Counted from the first letter of the stretch, positions 1 through 9,836 are shown. The stretch is 64,000 nucleotides of DNA from Thermoanaerobacterium sp. PSU-2 (GCF_002102475.1 NZ_MSQD01000008.1:62001-126000); one strand, 5' to 3'. A program made the numbers and translations. Notes: generated by a model from the letters alone, not told the origin.

Positions 1-1173
1 GATGAAAACTCTTCGAAATGCCCAAGCACGGAAGGCCAGATGGTTTTTGCAAAAGTCTTATCTGACGAATTGAAATTCATAGGGCTTGAAGACGTTTCTG
101 TCGATGAAAATGGCTATGTAATGGGCGTGATACCATCAAACATTGATAAAAATGTGCCTGTTGTGGGATTTATAGCTCATATGGATACAAGTCCTGATAT
201 GTCAGGAAAAAATGTAAATCCTCAGATTATAGAAAGCTATGATGGAAATGATATAGTCCTAAATAGAGATCTTAATGTAGTCTTGTCGCCAAATGATTTC
301 CCTGAATTAAAGCAGTACATAGGAAAAACTTTGATTACAACAGATGGGACGACTCTATTAGGCGCTGATGACAAAGCAGGCATTGCAGAGATCATCACAG
401 CTTGTGAATATCTTATTTCGCACCCTGAAATAAAACATGGCACGATAAAAATATGCTTTACGCCAGACGAGGAAATTGGAAGAGGTGCTGATAAATTTGA
501 TGTAGAAAAATTTGGAGCAGATTTTGCATATACAATCGATGGTGAAAGCATTGGACAGTTAGAGTACGAGAATTTTAACGCTGCTTCAGCCAAAATAACA
601 ATACACGGTAGAAACGTCCATCCAGGTATGGCAAAGGGTAAGATGAAAAATTCAGTATTGATTGGGGTAGAACTTGCTTCCATGCTTCCACTTGAGGAAA
701 CACCTGCTAATACGGAAGGATATGAAGGCTTCTATCATCTGACCAATTTTGATGGAAACGTAGAAAAAACCCACATGCAATACATAATAAGGGATTTTGA
801 CAAAGAAAACTTTGAAAACCGAAAAAATTATCTGATAAATTTGATCAACAACTTAAATGAAAAATACGGCGAAAATACTGTTGAAATAGATTTAAAAGAT
901 CAATACTACAACATGAGAGAAATAATAGAAAAAGATATGAGGATAGTCGATATTGCAGTAAAGGCCATGGAACTATCTGATGTTAAGCCTAATATTTCCC
1001 CAATAAGAGGAGGAACAGACGGTGCAAGGCTTTCTTACATGGGCCTTCCTACTCCCAATATCTTCACTGGCGGTCACAATTTCCATGGCAGATACGAATA
1101 CATACCTGCTTTTGCTATCGAAAAAGCTGTGGAAGTAATATTGAATATTGTAAAACTTGTAGCGGAAGGATAA
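1..1173 (+). CDS. pepT: Peptidase T (tripeptide aminopeptidase), 5' end cut by window edge
   Basis: M20B zinc aminopeptidase that removes the N-terminal residue from tripeptides in the cytoplasm. The frame is open from base 1 (reads [13 protein letters not shown] before the first Met at 40), which matches the usual PepT N-terminal region, so the Met at 40 is not the start; roughly 20 residues lie off the window. Visible family motifs: HMDTSPD (metal ligand and catalytic Asp), [22 protein letters not shown] and the C-terminal [11 protein letters not shown] and [11 protein letters not shown] hairpin follows the stop at once. Family assignment is very secure. Confidence 0.95.
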   Translation, partial: DENSSKCPSTEGQMVFAKVLSDELKFIGLEDVSVDENGYVMGVIPSNIDKNVPVVGFIAHMDTSPDMSGKNVNPQIIESYDGNDIVLNRDLNVVLSPNDFPELKQYIGKTLITTDGTTLLGADDKAGIAEIITACEYLISHPEIKHGTIKICFTPDEEIGRGADKFDVEKFGADFAYTIDGESIGQLEYENFNAASAKITIHGRNVHPGMAKGKMKNSVLIGVELASMLPLEETPANTEGYEGFYHLTNFDGNVEKTHMQYIIRDFDKENFENRKNYLINLINNLNEKYGENTVEIDLKDQYYNMREIIEKDMRIVDIAVKAMELSDVKPNISPIRGGTDGARLSYMGLPTPNIFTGGHNFHGRYEYIPAFAIEKAVEVILNIVKLVAEG

Positions 1174-1180
1174 TTTTAGA

Positions 1181-1200
1181 GGGCCAATAACTGGCCCTTT
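1181..1200. terminator. Hairpin between convergent pepT and esterase genes
   Basis: GGGCCA (1181-1186) pairs with TGGCCC (1192-1197) around a 5-nt loop, followed by TTTT. It sits between the pepT stop and the stop of the facing gene and probably ends pepT transcription; for the other strand the tail is less T-rich. Confidence 0.7.
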
Positions 1201-1973
1201 TAGCTTAATTTCTCTTTTAAAAAAGCTACAGACTCATCTATGGCTCTTTTCTCCCAATCAAGCCTATTAAACGTATGGTCTGAACCATCTATTGATACTC
1301 TATGACCTTTTTCTTTGTAAACCGTCTTTAAAATTTCCTCAGATACGGTGTATGGAACAGCTTCATCTTTAGTCCCATGAATTATAAGTACATCTTTGTC
1401 ATATCCTCTTGCAGATTGGAAAATATCGATGTCAATTATATCGGATACGAATCCCTTCCCTAAGGCAAGACCTCCTATGTCCACAAATCCATGTTGGCTA
1501 AGCAAATTTCCGGCTTCGCTTTGAGATTGGAGTATAATTATATCTCTCATGTTGAAAGCAGGGGCCCATAACACTAATGACTTGACGATGTCTTTGCGCT
1601 CATTTGCAATAATCGCAGCTATCGCACCACCCATGCTAAGTCCTAATATTCCTATATTATCAACATCTGTAGCCGGGTGATTTTTGACAAATTCTAAGAT
1701 ATGCCTTGCATCTTCTACTTCACCGCTGAATGTCATATCCATAAAATCTCCGTCACTTTCTCCAGAACCATAAAAATCAAATCTGACGCTGCCAATGCCT
1801 ACCTTCTCCAGCTCTCTCGACAATTTTACAAATATGAAATGGGACTCTACTTTGTTGCCAGTAAAGCCGTGAAATATAGCTACCATTGGTACTTTTCCGC
1901 TTGCACTATCAGGAATGTGCATCATACCTCTCAATGTCTTAGATCCATACGTAAGCTCAACTGACTTTTGCAT
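1200..1973 (-). CDS. Alpha/beta hydrolase (esterase/acylaminoacyl-peptidase-like)
   Basis: Cytoplasmic serine hydrolase of 257 aa with no signal peptide. The oxyanion region HGFTGNK, nucleophile elbow GLSMGG, an Asp in IIHGTKDEAVP and a His in DGSDHTFN give a full Ser-Asp-His triad. This resembles cinnamoyl/feruloyl esterase-like and S33-type hydrolases; the substrate cannot be read from the sequence. The start ATG has a good GAGAGGTGAT ribosome site. The gene stands alone, convergent to pepT. Confidence 0.85.
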   Translation of the reverse strand: MQKSVELTYGSKTLRGMMHIPDSASGKVPMVAIFHGFTGNKVESHFIFVKLSRELEKVGIGSVRFDFYGSGESDGDFMDMTFSGEVEDARHILEFVKNHPATDVDNIGILGLSMGGAIAAIIANERKDIVKSLVLWAPAFNMRDIIILQSQSEAGNLLSQHGFVDIGGLALGKGFVSDIIDIDIFQSARGYDKDVLIIHGTKDEAVPYTVSEEILKTVYKEKGHRVSIDGSDHTFNRLDWEKRAIDESVAFLKEKLS

Positions 1974-2009
1974 AATATCACCTCTCTTTTTTCTAAATTA
2001 TACCATAAA

Positions 2010-2678
2010 TTATATAAAATTTAAAATTTCATCAATGCTTACAATGTTAACTTCATTGCAAAACAAATCACTTTCAGCACATACAGCCATTTTATAGTCA
2101 TCATCTACGCAAAACTGTTTAAAATGATATTTGTTATCTTTCTCGCTTAAAAGCTTAATTTCATCGCCAATCTTTATGGTGAAAGAACTTAACGGTATAT
2201 GAAGCCCCACTCCTAACATCTTTACATAGCTTTCCTTTAAAGTCCAAAGAGTAAAAAAATAGTCTCTTTTATCCGGTGCCCTCAACATGTCTTCAAACTC
2301 ATCACAGGAAAAAAACCGTTTAGCCACATTCAAGTTGACATCTCTAATTTTTTCAATGTCTAAGCCAAGGTTTTTTCTATCAACGGCTACAGATACCCAT
2401 TGGCATGAATGGGATATGCTGAAAAATATGCTTTTGTCTTTCAAAAAAGGCTTCCCATATTCATTATTATAAATTACAATATCCTCATTATTTAATCCAA
2501 ATTTTTCAATCAATATAATCTTAAGCATTACATTTGCCAAAAGCGTCCTTACAGCATCTTCACGCTTTTTAATCTTGCTTATCCTTCGTCTCTTTTCTTC
2601 TGAGACAAAAGCTAACAATTTACTGTATTCATATTCTTCGATATCTCTCGTTACTTTTACAGCGTATACATCTACCAT
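2010..2678 (-). CDS. 4'-phosphopantetheinyl transferase, Sfp/Gsp type
   Basis: Transfers the phosphopantetheine arm of CoA to a carrier-protein serine. Motifs LGLDIEKIRD and WTLKESYVKM are the two magnesium/CoA-binding signatures of the Sfp family; length 222 aa is normal. I chose the ATG at 2678 because GGAGG lies 8 nt before it; a TTG at 2693 would place that ribosome site inside the gene. The ATG overlaps the TAA of the upstream helicase (TAATG), so translation is probably coupled. No polyketide or peptide synthetase gene is present here, so the carrier protein served is unknown. Confidence 0.9.
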   Translation of the reverse strand: MVDVYAVKVTRDIEEYEYSKLLAFVSEEKRRRISKIKKREDAVRTLLANVMLKIILIEKFGLNNEDIVIYNNEYGKPFLKDKSIFFSISHSCQWVSVAVDRKNLGLDIEKIRDVNLNVAKRFFSCDEFEDMLRAPDKRDYFFTLWTLKESYVKMLGVGLHIPLSSFTIKIGDEIKLLSEKDNKYHFKQFCVDDDYKMAVCAESDLFCNEVNIVSIDEILNFI

Positions 2679-5017
2679 TAAAAATTCCTCCAAAAACTAT
2701 CAAGATGAAATCCCAAATTGCATTTATTCACCTTTGTATATGGAAACCATTCTTTAGGAAATATCCTAATGTAATTTTTTTGCAAAAATCTTTCATCTAC
2801 AAGTAAAATTATGCCTTTATCTTCCTCAGTTCTTATGACACGCCCTGCTGACTGCATGACTTTGTTAAAACCAGGATAAAGGTAAGCAAATTCATAGCCC
2901 AGTCCATATTTCCTTTCAAAATACTCTCTAATAATATCCCTTTCAAGGCATATCTGCGGTATACCTACACCAATTATTATAGCACCTATCAAGCGATCTC
3001 TTGTCAAATCGATGCCTTCCGAAAAAACACCGCCCAGTACACAAAAGGCCAAAACACCATTTTGACTGTCTTCAAACATTCTCAAAAAATCATCTTTCTC
3101 GTTTTCTTTCATTGTACTTTCCTGTTTAAGTAAATAGCCAGTAGCCCTCTCCTTGTAAATCTCGTACGCCATGTTTAAATATTCATAAGATGGAAAATAC
3201 ACAATATAATTTCCGCTTCTCTTTGATACTGCTGTATGTATATACTCAACTATTTCTTCCAAGGTTTTTTCTCTATCCTTGTATTTTGTAGACACATCAT
3301 TCGCAATAAGTACCATCCTGTTTTTAGTATCAAATGGCGAATCAAGGCAAACACCATAATCTTCTCGACTACCACCTAATAAAGACATATAATACTTTAT
3401 AGGAATAAGCGTTGCAGAAAAAAACACAGTACTTCGCACTTTTTCAAGTATTTCACTAAGCAACTTGGAAGGATCTAAGCAAAATAATTTGACTTTCACA
3501 TCATCGCCTTTTTTCTCAACATAAGTCGTATATGACTCATCATACATATCAGAAACCTTCAAGTATCTAATCACTTCAAAATACAGATCAATGATTGCAT
3601 CTTTAACAATCGGCTTTATTTCATTTAAAAGAAACAACTCCGCTTCCCTTATAAATTGTCTTAAATATCCATTTAGATCGCTAAACATCTCATTAGTCAC
3701 AAGATAGCTATTTTCGTTACACTGCTTCTTCAATTTGAGAAACGCTGAATTGATTTTTGACAATGCCCTTTCAAGCTTGATGCTTTTACCTTTAATCTCC
3801 TTCTTTAACGACAAAAAATCTTTTTTGTATAATTCCGCTGAAAACATCTCCCTTGATCTATCCACCAAATTGTGGGCTTCATCCACAAGAAGTGTAAAAT
3901 CAGTTTTGTCTTGAAAGAACCTTTTAAGTCCAACGTTTGGATCAAAGACATAATTGTAATCACAGATTACGACTTCTGCCCACAAAGACAAATCAAGTGA
4001 TAGCTCAAAGGGGCATACAATATGTTTTTGGGCGTATTCCTCAATTTTTGCACGATTAAAATTGTCTTCATTTAAAAATATATCCATTATAGCATCGTTT
4101 ATCCTATCAAAGTGACCTTTTGCATACACACATGCTTCAGGCGTACATTCGTTTTTTTCATTAAAGCATATTTTCTCCTTAGCAGTTAAAACCAATGTCT
4201 TTACTTTAAGCCCTTTGCCTCTCAGCGTATTGAATGTCTCCTCTGCCACCGTTCTGGCTATCGTCTTTGCTGTAAGATAAAATATCTTTGAAGTTAACCC
4301 TTTTTTCATCGCCTTCAAAGATGGGAATATTGTAGATATGGTTTTCCCTATCCCTGTTGGAGCTTGAACAAAAAGTTTTTTCCCACTTTCAATCGATTTG
4401 TAGACAGATGCCATAAGTTTTTTTTGCCCTTTTCGGAAATCTTTATATGGAAAATCAATTTTTTCTATAGAGCTGTTTCTTTCCTTTATCCAATTGTATG
4501 ACATGCTTGCCCAATTGCAATACTTCTTAACAAGGTCATCAAAAAAAGTTTTTAACTCATCTATAGAATATGTATATCTAAAATATTTAATCTCATCATT
4601 GTCGACTTGATAATACGTAAGTTGAACGCCTATGGTATTCAAGCCATTTTGAACTGAATAAATGTATGCATAACATTTTGCCTGTGCTAAATGCAAAGGA
4701 TTGTAGCCTTCATCTATTTCATCTAAATTAGCACTCGTAGTCTTTATCTCATCAATTACCACATTGTCGTCATCTACAATGATGCCATCAGCACGACCCT
4801 CTATAGCAATGATAAACTCATCAAATTCTCTTTCATACCTTAACGTTACTTCCTTTTTGTAATTCTCGCCTTTGGAACTTTGAATTTTCTTGTGAATTTT
4901 TGTCCCTTCCAATGCCCTTAAATTGCTGCTGCCTAAAAACTCATTGTTTAAATCTCCACACCTCAATATAAATTCAACCAAATCTCTGACCGAAATCTTT
5001 ATCTTTTCCTTAACCAT
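2678..5017 (-). CDS. ATP-dependent DNA helicase, DinG/XPD-like, with N-terminal nuclease-like domain
   Basis: Superfamily 2 helicase of the Fe-S Rad3/XPD/DinG group (about 779 aa). The first 170 residues look like a PD-(D/E)XK nuclease domain (VVIDEIKTTS). Then come Walker A APTGIGKT, four cysteines around CFNEKNECTPEAC and HIVCPFE that should bind a 4Fe-4S cluster, the DEAH box VDEAHNLVDR and C-terminal motif VI QSAGRVIRTEED. I start at the ATG at 5017, preceded by AAAGGA; an upstream ATG at 5086 has no ribosome site. It probably acts in DNA repair. It runs directly into the Sfp-type gene. Confidence 0.88.
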   Translation of the reverse strand: MVKEKIKISVRDLVEFILRCGDLNNEFLGSSNLRALEGTKIHKKIQSSKGENYKKEVTLRYEREFDEFIIAIEGRADGIIVDDDNVVIDEIKTTSANLDEIDEGYNPLHLAQAKCYAYIYSVQNGLNTIGVQLTYYQVDNDEIKYFRYTYSIDELKTFFDDLVKKYCNWASMSYNWIKERNSSIEKIDFPYKDFRKGQKKLMASVYKSIESGKKLFVQAPTGIGKTISTIFPSLKAMKKGLTSKIFYLTAKTIARTVAEETFNTLRGKGLKVKTLVLTAKEKICFNEKNECTPEACVYAKGHFDRINDAIMDIFLNEDNFNRAKIEEYAQKHIVCPFELSLDLSLWAEVVICDYNYVFDPNVGLKRFFQDKTDFTLLVDEAHNLVDRSREMFSAELYKKDFLSLKKEIKGKSIKLERALSKINSAFLKLKKQCNENSYLVTNEMFSDLNGYLRQFIREAELFLLNEIKPIVKDAIIDLYFEVIRYLKVSDMYDESYTTYVEKKGDDVKVKLFCLDPSKLLSEILEKVRSTVFFSATLIPIKYYMSLLGGSREDYGVCLDSPFDTKNRMVLIANDVSTKYKDREKTLEEIVEYIHTAVSKRSGNYIVYFPSYEYLNMAYEIYKERATGYLLKQESTMKENEKDDFLRMFEDSQNGVLAFCVLGGVFSEGIDLTRDRLIGAIIIGVGIPQICLERDIIREYFERKYGLGYEFAYLYPGFNKVMQSAGRVIRTEEDKGIILLVDERFLQKNYIRIFPKEWFPYTKVNKCNLGFHLDSFWRNF

Positions 5018-5138
5018 CGCATCAAGTCCTTTAACACATCTATGGAAGTAGAAAATTTCTCGAATTGAATTATAACATAAATTCATTTAAGATGGTATAA
5101 TATATGAGTAAATACGCATAGAAAGGGCTGTTCTTTTG

Positions 5139-6098
5139 ATGGAAATACCAGCAGAACTTTTAAATGGCATAGAAGAAGAATCAAGCAGAATACCCGTAAA
5201 TAGATTGATTTCTTTAGTTTCTGACATTTCTAATCGATACAGAAATACTGATGACAAATACATTTCTACATACGAAGAAGCCGTTGCATACATTTCATAC
5301 AGGATGCCTGCTACATTTGGCGCTATATATGCAGTTTTAAACGATATAAAAGACATATGCAGTGATATTAATCCAAAATCAATTTTGGATGTCGGCGCAG
5401 GCCCAGGTACTGCAATGTGGGCAGCAACTTCAATATGGAATGATATAAACAAAATAACGCTTTTGGAAAAAAACAAAAACATGATAAAAATTGGCAAAAA
5501 CCTGTCAGCAAACTCAAACAATAACTCTATTAAGAATTCTATTTGGATGGAAGTAGACTTGGAAAATTTGCCTGTATTGCCTAAACACGATATGGTAATT
5601 GCTTCGTACTCCATAGGTGAGATGAATGATGATGTACAGAGAGAAATAATAAAAAAACTGTGGGAAAGTGTTAATGACATGCTGATCATCATAGAGCCAG
5701 GAACTAAAATCGGTTTTTCTAACATAAAAAGAGCACGGGAAATTTTAGTATCCTTTGGTGCCCATGTAATATCCCCGTGTTCTCACGCTAATGAATGTCC
5801 AATAAATGATGATGACTGGTGTCACTTTTCATCCCGCATACAGCGGACAAGCATACACAGAAAAGTCAAAAACGGACAACTTTCATATGAAGATGAAAAA
5901 TTCTCGTACATCTGTGTATCAAAGAAGCCTTGTAAAACAATAAAAAGCAGAATCATAAGGCACCCACAGATAAAAAAAGGCCACATAATATTAGATTTGT
6001 GCACAAATGATGGCATCAAGAAAGTCACAGTCAAAAAAAGCGATGGAGATATTTATAAGAAAGCTAGAGATATGAAATGGGGTTCTGTTTTTGAATGA
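5139..6098 (+). CDS. Rsm22-family methyltransferase (small ribosomal subunit associated)
   Basis: Class I SAM-dependent methyltransferase of the Rsm22 family, whose mitochondrial members work on small-subunit assembly; the bacterial role is not settled. SAM motif ILDVGAGPGTAMWAA is clear. The Cys-rich segment PCSHANECPIND with CHFSSRIQR fits the family's predicted metal or Fe-S site. A TATAAT lies at 5096-5101 but I see no good -35. The ATG at 5139 is preferred over an adjacent TTG. Transcribed divergently from the helicase. Confidence 0.8.
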   Translation: MEIPAELLNGIEEESSRIPVNRLISLVSDISNRYRNTDDKYISTYEEAVAYISYRMPATFGAIYAVLNDIKDICSDINPKSILDVGAGPGTAMWAATSIWNDINKITLLEKNKNMIKIGKNLSANSNNNSIKNSIWMEVDLENLPVLPKHDMVIASYSIGEMNDDVQREIIKKLWESVNDMLIIIEPGTKIGFSNIKRAREILVSFGAHVISPCSHANECPINDDDWCHFSSRIQRTSIHRKVKNGQLSYEDEKFSYICVSKKPCKTIKSRIIRHPQIKKGHIILDLCTNDGIKKVTVKKSDGDIYKKARDMKWGSVFE

Positions 6099-6121
6099 AT
6101 TTTAGGTTTGGTGTCAAATAA

Positions 6122-7021
6122 CTAACTGTTTTTTCCCGTTATTGCGTCCTCATCTGTTATACTGCTGCACAATAATGGAGAATTGACATCATATAAAGTC
6201 ATATTGCCATTGACGACACTACTACTGTAATTTGCATAGCAATAAACGCACCCATGCATACACGTATTATAAGCTCCTATATCTACACTAGCAGCACAAC
6301 CACATGCTTTTCTTTGATTTTTGTCTTTTCCATCTTTGATTTTGCGACCGGAAATTTCCTCAATCAAATGGGGATCGATGCATCTTCCATGCTGTATTCC
6401 AAATTGAGACAAATCTATTTCTTCTGCGCACGTTTCAATTTTGAGAGAATACGCTTCTGCAATTTCTCCAAGCCTCCTGCCTATCCTTACTTTATCTTCA
6501 TCGCTAATCTCAAAAGCACCTATTTTCTCAAGACCTTTCCTTACTTTAGGGTAAAAATCCACAAAGCTTATGATACACTTTGATGTGTAATCTTGAAGCT
6601 TCGATGATAATACTTCAAAATATTTATAGTGGTACTCCTCGCTAACAGCTTTGGTTATGATGATTGGATCGTACCTCCAGATGACCCTATTTGGTCCTAT
6701 TTTGTCTGACAATTTTTTAAATGTATCTATTATTCTTGATTTCTTTGGGACATTTTTCTCAATCTTATCATCATAAGGATTCAATGTAAACTGAAAATAG
6801 TACGGATATCTATCAATAATTTGAAGATTATCAATCATATTTGCAGGATTTTTGCTCCAAAACACAAAACAATCTACAGCGTCAAGTGTTAAAGGTACCT
6901 TACTTACTTGACGATAATTAAATGGGTTTTTGACTAAAACATAACCTTCTTTGACTCTACTGTAAAACCAATCACTATAAAAAGCCGGCACATCTGTCCT
7001 CCTGCTGACGCTTATTATCAT
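6122..7021 (-). CDS. DUF1848 family protein with C-terminal CX3CX2C motif
   Basis: Conserved protein of unknown function, 299 aa. It opens with the typical MIISVSRRTDVPAF and has FYSRVKEGYVLVKNPFN. Near the C-terminus are a Cys pair (ACGCAAS) and CMHGCVYCYANY, the CX3CX2C spacing of radical-SAM 4Fe-4S sites, but placed at the end rather than the start of the protein. Soluble, no signal peptide. The ribosome site is AAGGAAGG. It converges on the Rsm22 gene with only 23 nt between the stops. Confidence 0.8.
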   Translation of the reverse strand: MIISVSRRTDVPAFYSDWFYSRVKEGYVLVKNPFNYRQVSKVPLTLDAVDCFVFWSKNPANMIDNLQIIDRYPYYFQFTLNPYDDKIEKNVPKKSRIIDTFKKLSDKIGPNRVIWRYDPIIITKAVSEEYHYKYFEVLSSKLQDYTSKCIISFVDFYPKVRKGLEKIGAFEISDEDKVRIGRRLGEIAEAYSLKIETCAEEIDLSQFGIQHGRCIDPHLIEEISGRKIKDGKDKNQRKACGCAASVDIGAYNTCMHGCVYCYANYSSSVVNGNMTLYDVNSPLLCSSITDEDAITGKNS

Positions 7022-7082
7022 ACATTGACCTTCCTTTTTATAAAGACCACTGTGATATATGGATGACTAAAATCCGCTAAGA

Positions 7083-7355
7083 TTAACAACAGTCTGATGA
7101 TGCATCATCATGAATAGCTAGTTCTCCATTCTCAACTGTTATTGTCACAGATTCAGCTCTTTTCCTTACATCATCCTCCATTAAAACTGAGATACCGTTG
7201 ATAGAAACAGGTTCATCGCCATTCTCTAATTTGCCCAAATAAAACACAAGGGAAGTTCCACAGCACGATTTTTGCAACGTCGCTTTTAAGCAGTCACAAT
7301 CATTTGAGACAAATGCCTCTTCAAGAATTTTTTTTGCTTCATCAGTAATTATCAT
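7083..7355 (-). CDS. HesB/IscA-like Cys-rich protein linked to arsDA
   Basis: Small 90-aa protein beginning MIITDEAKKILEE, the usual HesB/IscA-like opening. It carries C20 and C22, C31-C32, and a terminal C89-C90, rather than the CGC tail of classical IscA. The ATG at 7355 has GGAGG 8 nt upstream; an earlier TTG at 7370 would swallow that site. It lies 56 nt after arsA on the same strand with no terminator, so it is probably the third gene of the arsDA operon. Role inferred: Fe-S carrier or metalloid-binding protein; function not proven. Confidence 0.75.
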   Translation of the reverse strand: MIITDEAKKILEEAFVSNDCDCLKATLQKSCCGTSLVFYLGKLENGDEPVSINGISVLMEDDVRKRAESVTITVENGELAIHDDASSDCC

Positions 7356-7411
7356 TCTTATTACCTCCAATTTATTTTTAATAATCTTCTATTAATTTTC
7401 TTGCTTTTTCT

Positions 7412-9157
7412 TTAAGCCAGTAGAGCTTTCAATTTTTCACCTTTTATTTCATCATTACTCCAGGCAATAACCGCAAAATATCCATTAGTGTGTGCGGCAA
7501 CTTTGTTAATCCATTCAATTTCATTGCTTGCTTTTGCAAATAATATTTTATTGCTTGTGCCAGTTTTATATAGTGAGGAATTTATAATCCACCACTTATT
7601 GCTTATACCAGCACGTCTCAAATCTTCCTCTAATCGCATTGCTTCATATACAGGTGTAGCCTCAGGTAAAGTCACAATTATGACTTCAGTTTCATTGACA
7701 TTGTGAAGTCTAGGTAACAATTTTTTGGCTGATTCCGGAAGCTCACCATTTGAACGTTCAATTTCGTGATTGTAGCTTTGAGCATATTCGAGTAAAAGAA
7801 GTGTATGCCCAGTAGGTGCCGTATCAATGACTACAATCTCATTTTCAGCTTTATCAACTATTTCAGCAAACGCTCTAAATACAGCTATCTCTTGAGTACA
7901 AGGTGATCTTAGATCCTCCTCAACATATGCTAAATCCTCTTCAGACATAGTTTCTCTTGCTTTAGAAAGCACTTCTTCCTGATACTTTTTGAGTTCAGCT
8001 TGCTCATCGATATGACTCATACTAATACCGTCAGTTTCAGCGATGACATATTTCAAATGTGCTGCAGGGTCAGTTGTTGTAAGATGTACTTTTTTGCCTT
8101 TTTTGGATAGTCCTAAGGCAATAGCAGCAGCAATTGTTGTTTTTCCTACACCACCTTTGCCCATGGTAAAAATCACTTTCTTCTTACTGTTGTAAAGATC
8201 CTCGATAACATCCTTCAGTCCAGGAATCGACTGTGCTTTAATTGTTTCATCACTTACTTTTAAGTTGTCTTTAATTAGCAATGATCTTACATTATCGACT
8301 CCTGTGACATTATATCCTCTTAAGGGTACCATATAGGTAACGATTGATTTCAATTTTTCAGGCATCTCAGAAAAAGCTTTTTGCTGCTTCAGGAATAAAC
8401 TTTCTGATATTTTGTCATCATAAAATGTCATAACCCCGTTGAGAATCAACATTTGATTTTTAATACCAATATTCGCCAGTTCAATTGATGCTCTTTCCGC
8501 TTCTACCAAAGGTGCTGTTTCTGGACGGGAAACAAGAACAAGTGTTGTTAATTTTCCATTGGCCAAAGTTTCAACAGCCTTTTTATATACCTCTTTCTGA
8601 CTTTCAAGTCCTGAAAGCTGACCTAAACAGGATACCCCATGTGTATTCTCACTAATAAAGGTGCTCCATGCCGAAGGAAGTTGTAACATTCTAAGTGTAT
8701 GCCCCGTGGGTGCAGTATCAAAAATAATGTTATCATATTTTGTTTGAATCTCTTCATCTGTAATGAATTTTGAGAACTCATTAAATGCTGCAATTTCAAT
8801 AGTACATGAACCAGAAAGTTGTTCTTCCATATTTTTTAAAGCATCGTCCGGAAGAATCCCTCTGTACGGACCTATCACACTTTCTCTATATTCTGCTGCT
8901 GCCTTAACCGGGTCAAGGTTAGCAACAACAAGATTTGGTACCTCTTTAATTGAAACACCTTTATTGTTAAGTTCAGTATTAAAAACATCCTGTAAATTGG
9001 ATGCTGGATCAGTACTGATTAAAAAAACATTCTTACCACTATCAGCAAGAGTAACGGCTGTAGCGCAGGCAATTGAAGTCTTTCCAACTCCACCTTTACC
9101 TGTAAAAAACATATATCTTGTCAAATTAATATTTTGCGGATTAAAATTTTGAATCAT
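7412..9157 (-). CDS. arsA: ArsA arsenite-activated ATPase
   Basis: Soluble ATPase that energises As(III)/Sb(III) efflux. It has two homologous halves, each with a deviant P-loop: GKGGVGKTS at 20-28 and GKGGVGKTT near 333-341, each with a DTAPTGHTL switch. Cys118, Cys177 and Cys420 fall where the three metalloid-binding cysteines of E. coli ArsA (113, 172, 422) are expected. Full length at 581 aa. The start has a GGAGGT site. It follows arsD by 39 nt. No ArsB or Acr3 membrane pump is encoded in this window. Confidence 0.93.
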   Translation of the reverse strand: MIQNFNPQNINLTRYMFFTGKGGVGKTSIACATAVTLADSGKNVFLISTDPASNLQDVFNTELNNKGVSIKEVPNLVVANLDPVKAAAEYRESVIGPYRGILPDDALKNMEEQLSGSCTIEIAAFNEFSKFITDEEIQTKYDNIIFDTAPTGHTLRMLQLPSAWSTFISENTHGVSCLGQLSGLESQKEVYKKAVETLANGKLTTLVLVSRPETAPLVEAERASIELANIGIKNQMLILNGVMTFYDDKISESLFLKQQKAFSEMPEKLKSIVTYMVPLRGYNVTGVDNVRSLLIKDNLKVSDETIKAQSIPGLKDVIEDLYNSKKKVIFTMGKGGVGKTTIAAAIALGLSKKGKKVHLTTTDPAAHLKYVIAETDGISMSHIDEQAELKKYQEEVLSKARETMSEEDLAYVEEDLRSPCTQEIAVFRAFAEIVDKAENEIVVIDTAPTGHTLLLLEYAQSYNHEIERSNGELPESAKKLLPRLHNVNETEVIIVTLPEATPVYEAMRLEEDLRRAGISNKWWIINSSLYKTGTSNKILFAKASNEIEWINKVAAHTNGYFAVIAWSNDEIKGEKLKALLA

Positions 9158-9196
9158 AAAATTTTACCTCCAAAATAATTTTTTGCTATTTTTCTT

Positions 9197-9520
9197 TTAT
9201 TCATCGAAAAAGCTGACAGGAATATCAAGAAAATGTGCAAGTTCTTCATTTGTCGGATACCTACCTGTGATTGCAACTTCTTCATCAACAAGGGTGAACG
9301 GCAACTCGTCGACACCCTTTTCATTAATCATTTTGTTTACTGTTTTGTTAGTTATAAACTTCATTGGTGAGTTTGTTAGATTATACCGTTCTATTTCTAT
9401 GCCTTTTTTCTTCAATTTATTTAATACCGTTGATATTCTCAACAATTCAGGATTAACGCTAACACCACAAAGACCAGTAGGACAACACATTGCTGGTTCA
9501 TAAATTGTTATCTTCCTCAT
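9197..9520 (-). CDS. arsD: ArsD arsenic metallochaperone
   Basis: Binds As(III) and hands it to ArsA; some ArsD proteins also repress their operon weakly. The signature CCPTGLCG near the N-terminus supplies the three thiol ligands (equivalent to Cys12/13/18). Thioredoxin-like fold, 107 aa. I start at the ATG at 9520, with AAGGAG 9 nt before it; the ATG at 9529 is too close to that site. First gene of the arsD-arsA-hesB-like unit. Confidence 0.92.
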   Translation of the reverse strand: MRKITIYEPAMCCPTGLCGVSVNPELLRISTVLNKLKKKGIEIERYNLTNSPMKFITNKTVNKMINEKGVDELPFTLVDEEVAITGRYPTNEELAHFLDIPVSFFDE

Positions 9521-9598
9521 GTAAAACATCTCCTTGTATAATTATTTAACTAAGCATGCATTAAAACTCAAAAAATATCGATTTAATATTGTATTATT

Positions 9599-9647
9599 AT
9601 ATGCTCATCTAATCATATATAATAACATATAAAGATCTGTTCGTCAA
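9599..9647 (-). promoter_or_regulatory. Probable arsD promoter with inverted repeat
   Basis: On the minus strand TTGACG (9642-9647) and TATTAT (9619-9624) are 17 nt apart. Just downstream lies an imperfect palindrome with arms ATATG and CATAT (9599-9618), a reasonable place for an ArsR-type or ArsD operator. No arsR gene is visible nearby. Confidence 0.5.
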
Positions 9648-9752
9648 TAATCTTTTATAAAAATACTCCTTCTTAATCTTTTCACTTAATAATCCTTTCT
9701 CGTTTTTGAAATTCGCTTGTCAGATCTGTGCCTATAAAAATTTTATTATTTA

Positions 9753-9779
9753 TTGCAAAAGTATATAATATTATATAAT
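9753..9779 (+). promoter_or_regulatory. Possible nitroreductase promoter
   Basis: TTGCAA at 9753-9758 and TATAAT at 9774-9779, with a rather short 15-nt spacer. It lies about 60 nt before the start codon in a very AT-rich stretch, so the call is moderate. Confidence 0.4.
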
Positions 9780-9836
9780 AAATGTAGTAGTGTAGAATAA
9801 ATTTTGCCCTAATAAATATAATAGGAGGACTGCCAA

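Noticed and set aside
5087-5725. 212-codon frame on the minus strand under the Rsm22 gene
   Set aside because: Shadow of a gene with clear motifs; no start signal.
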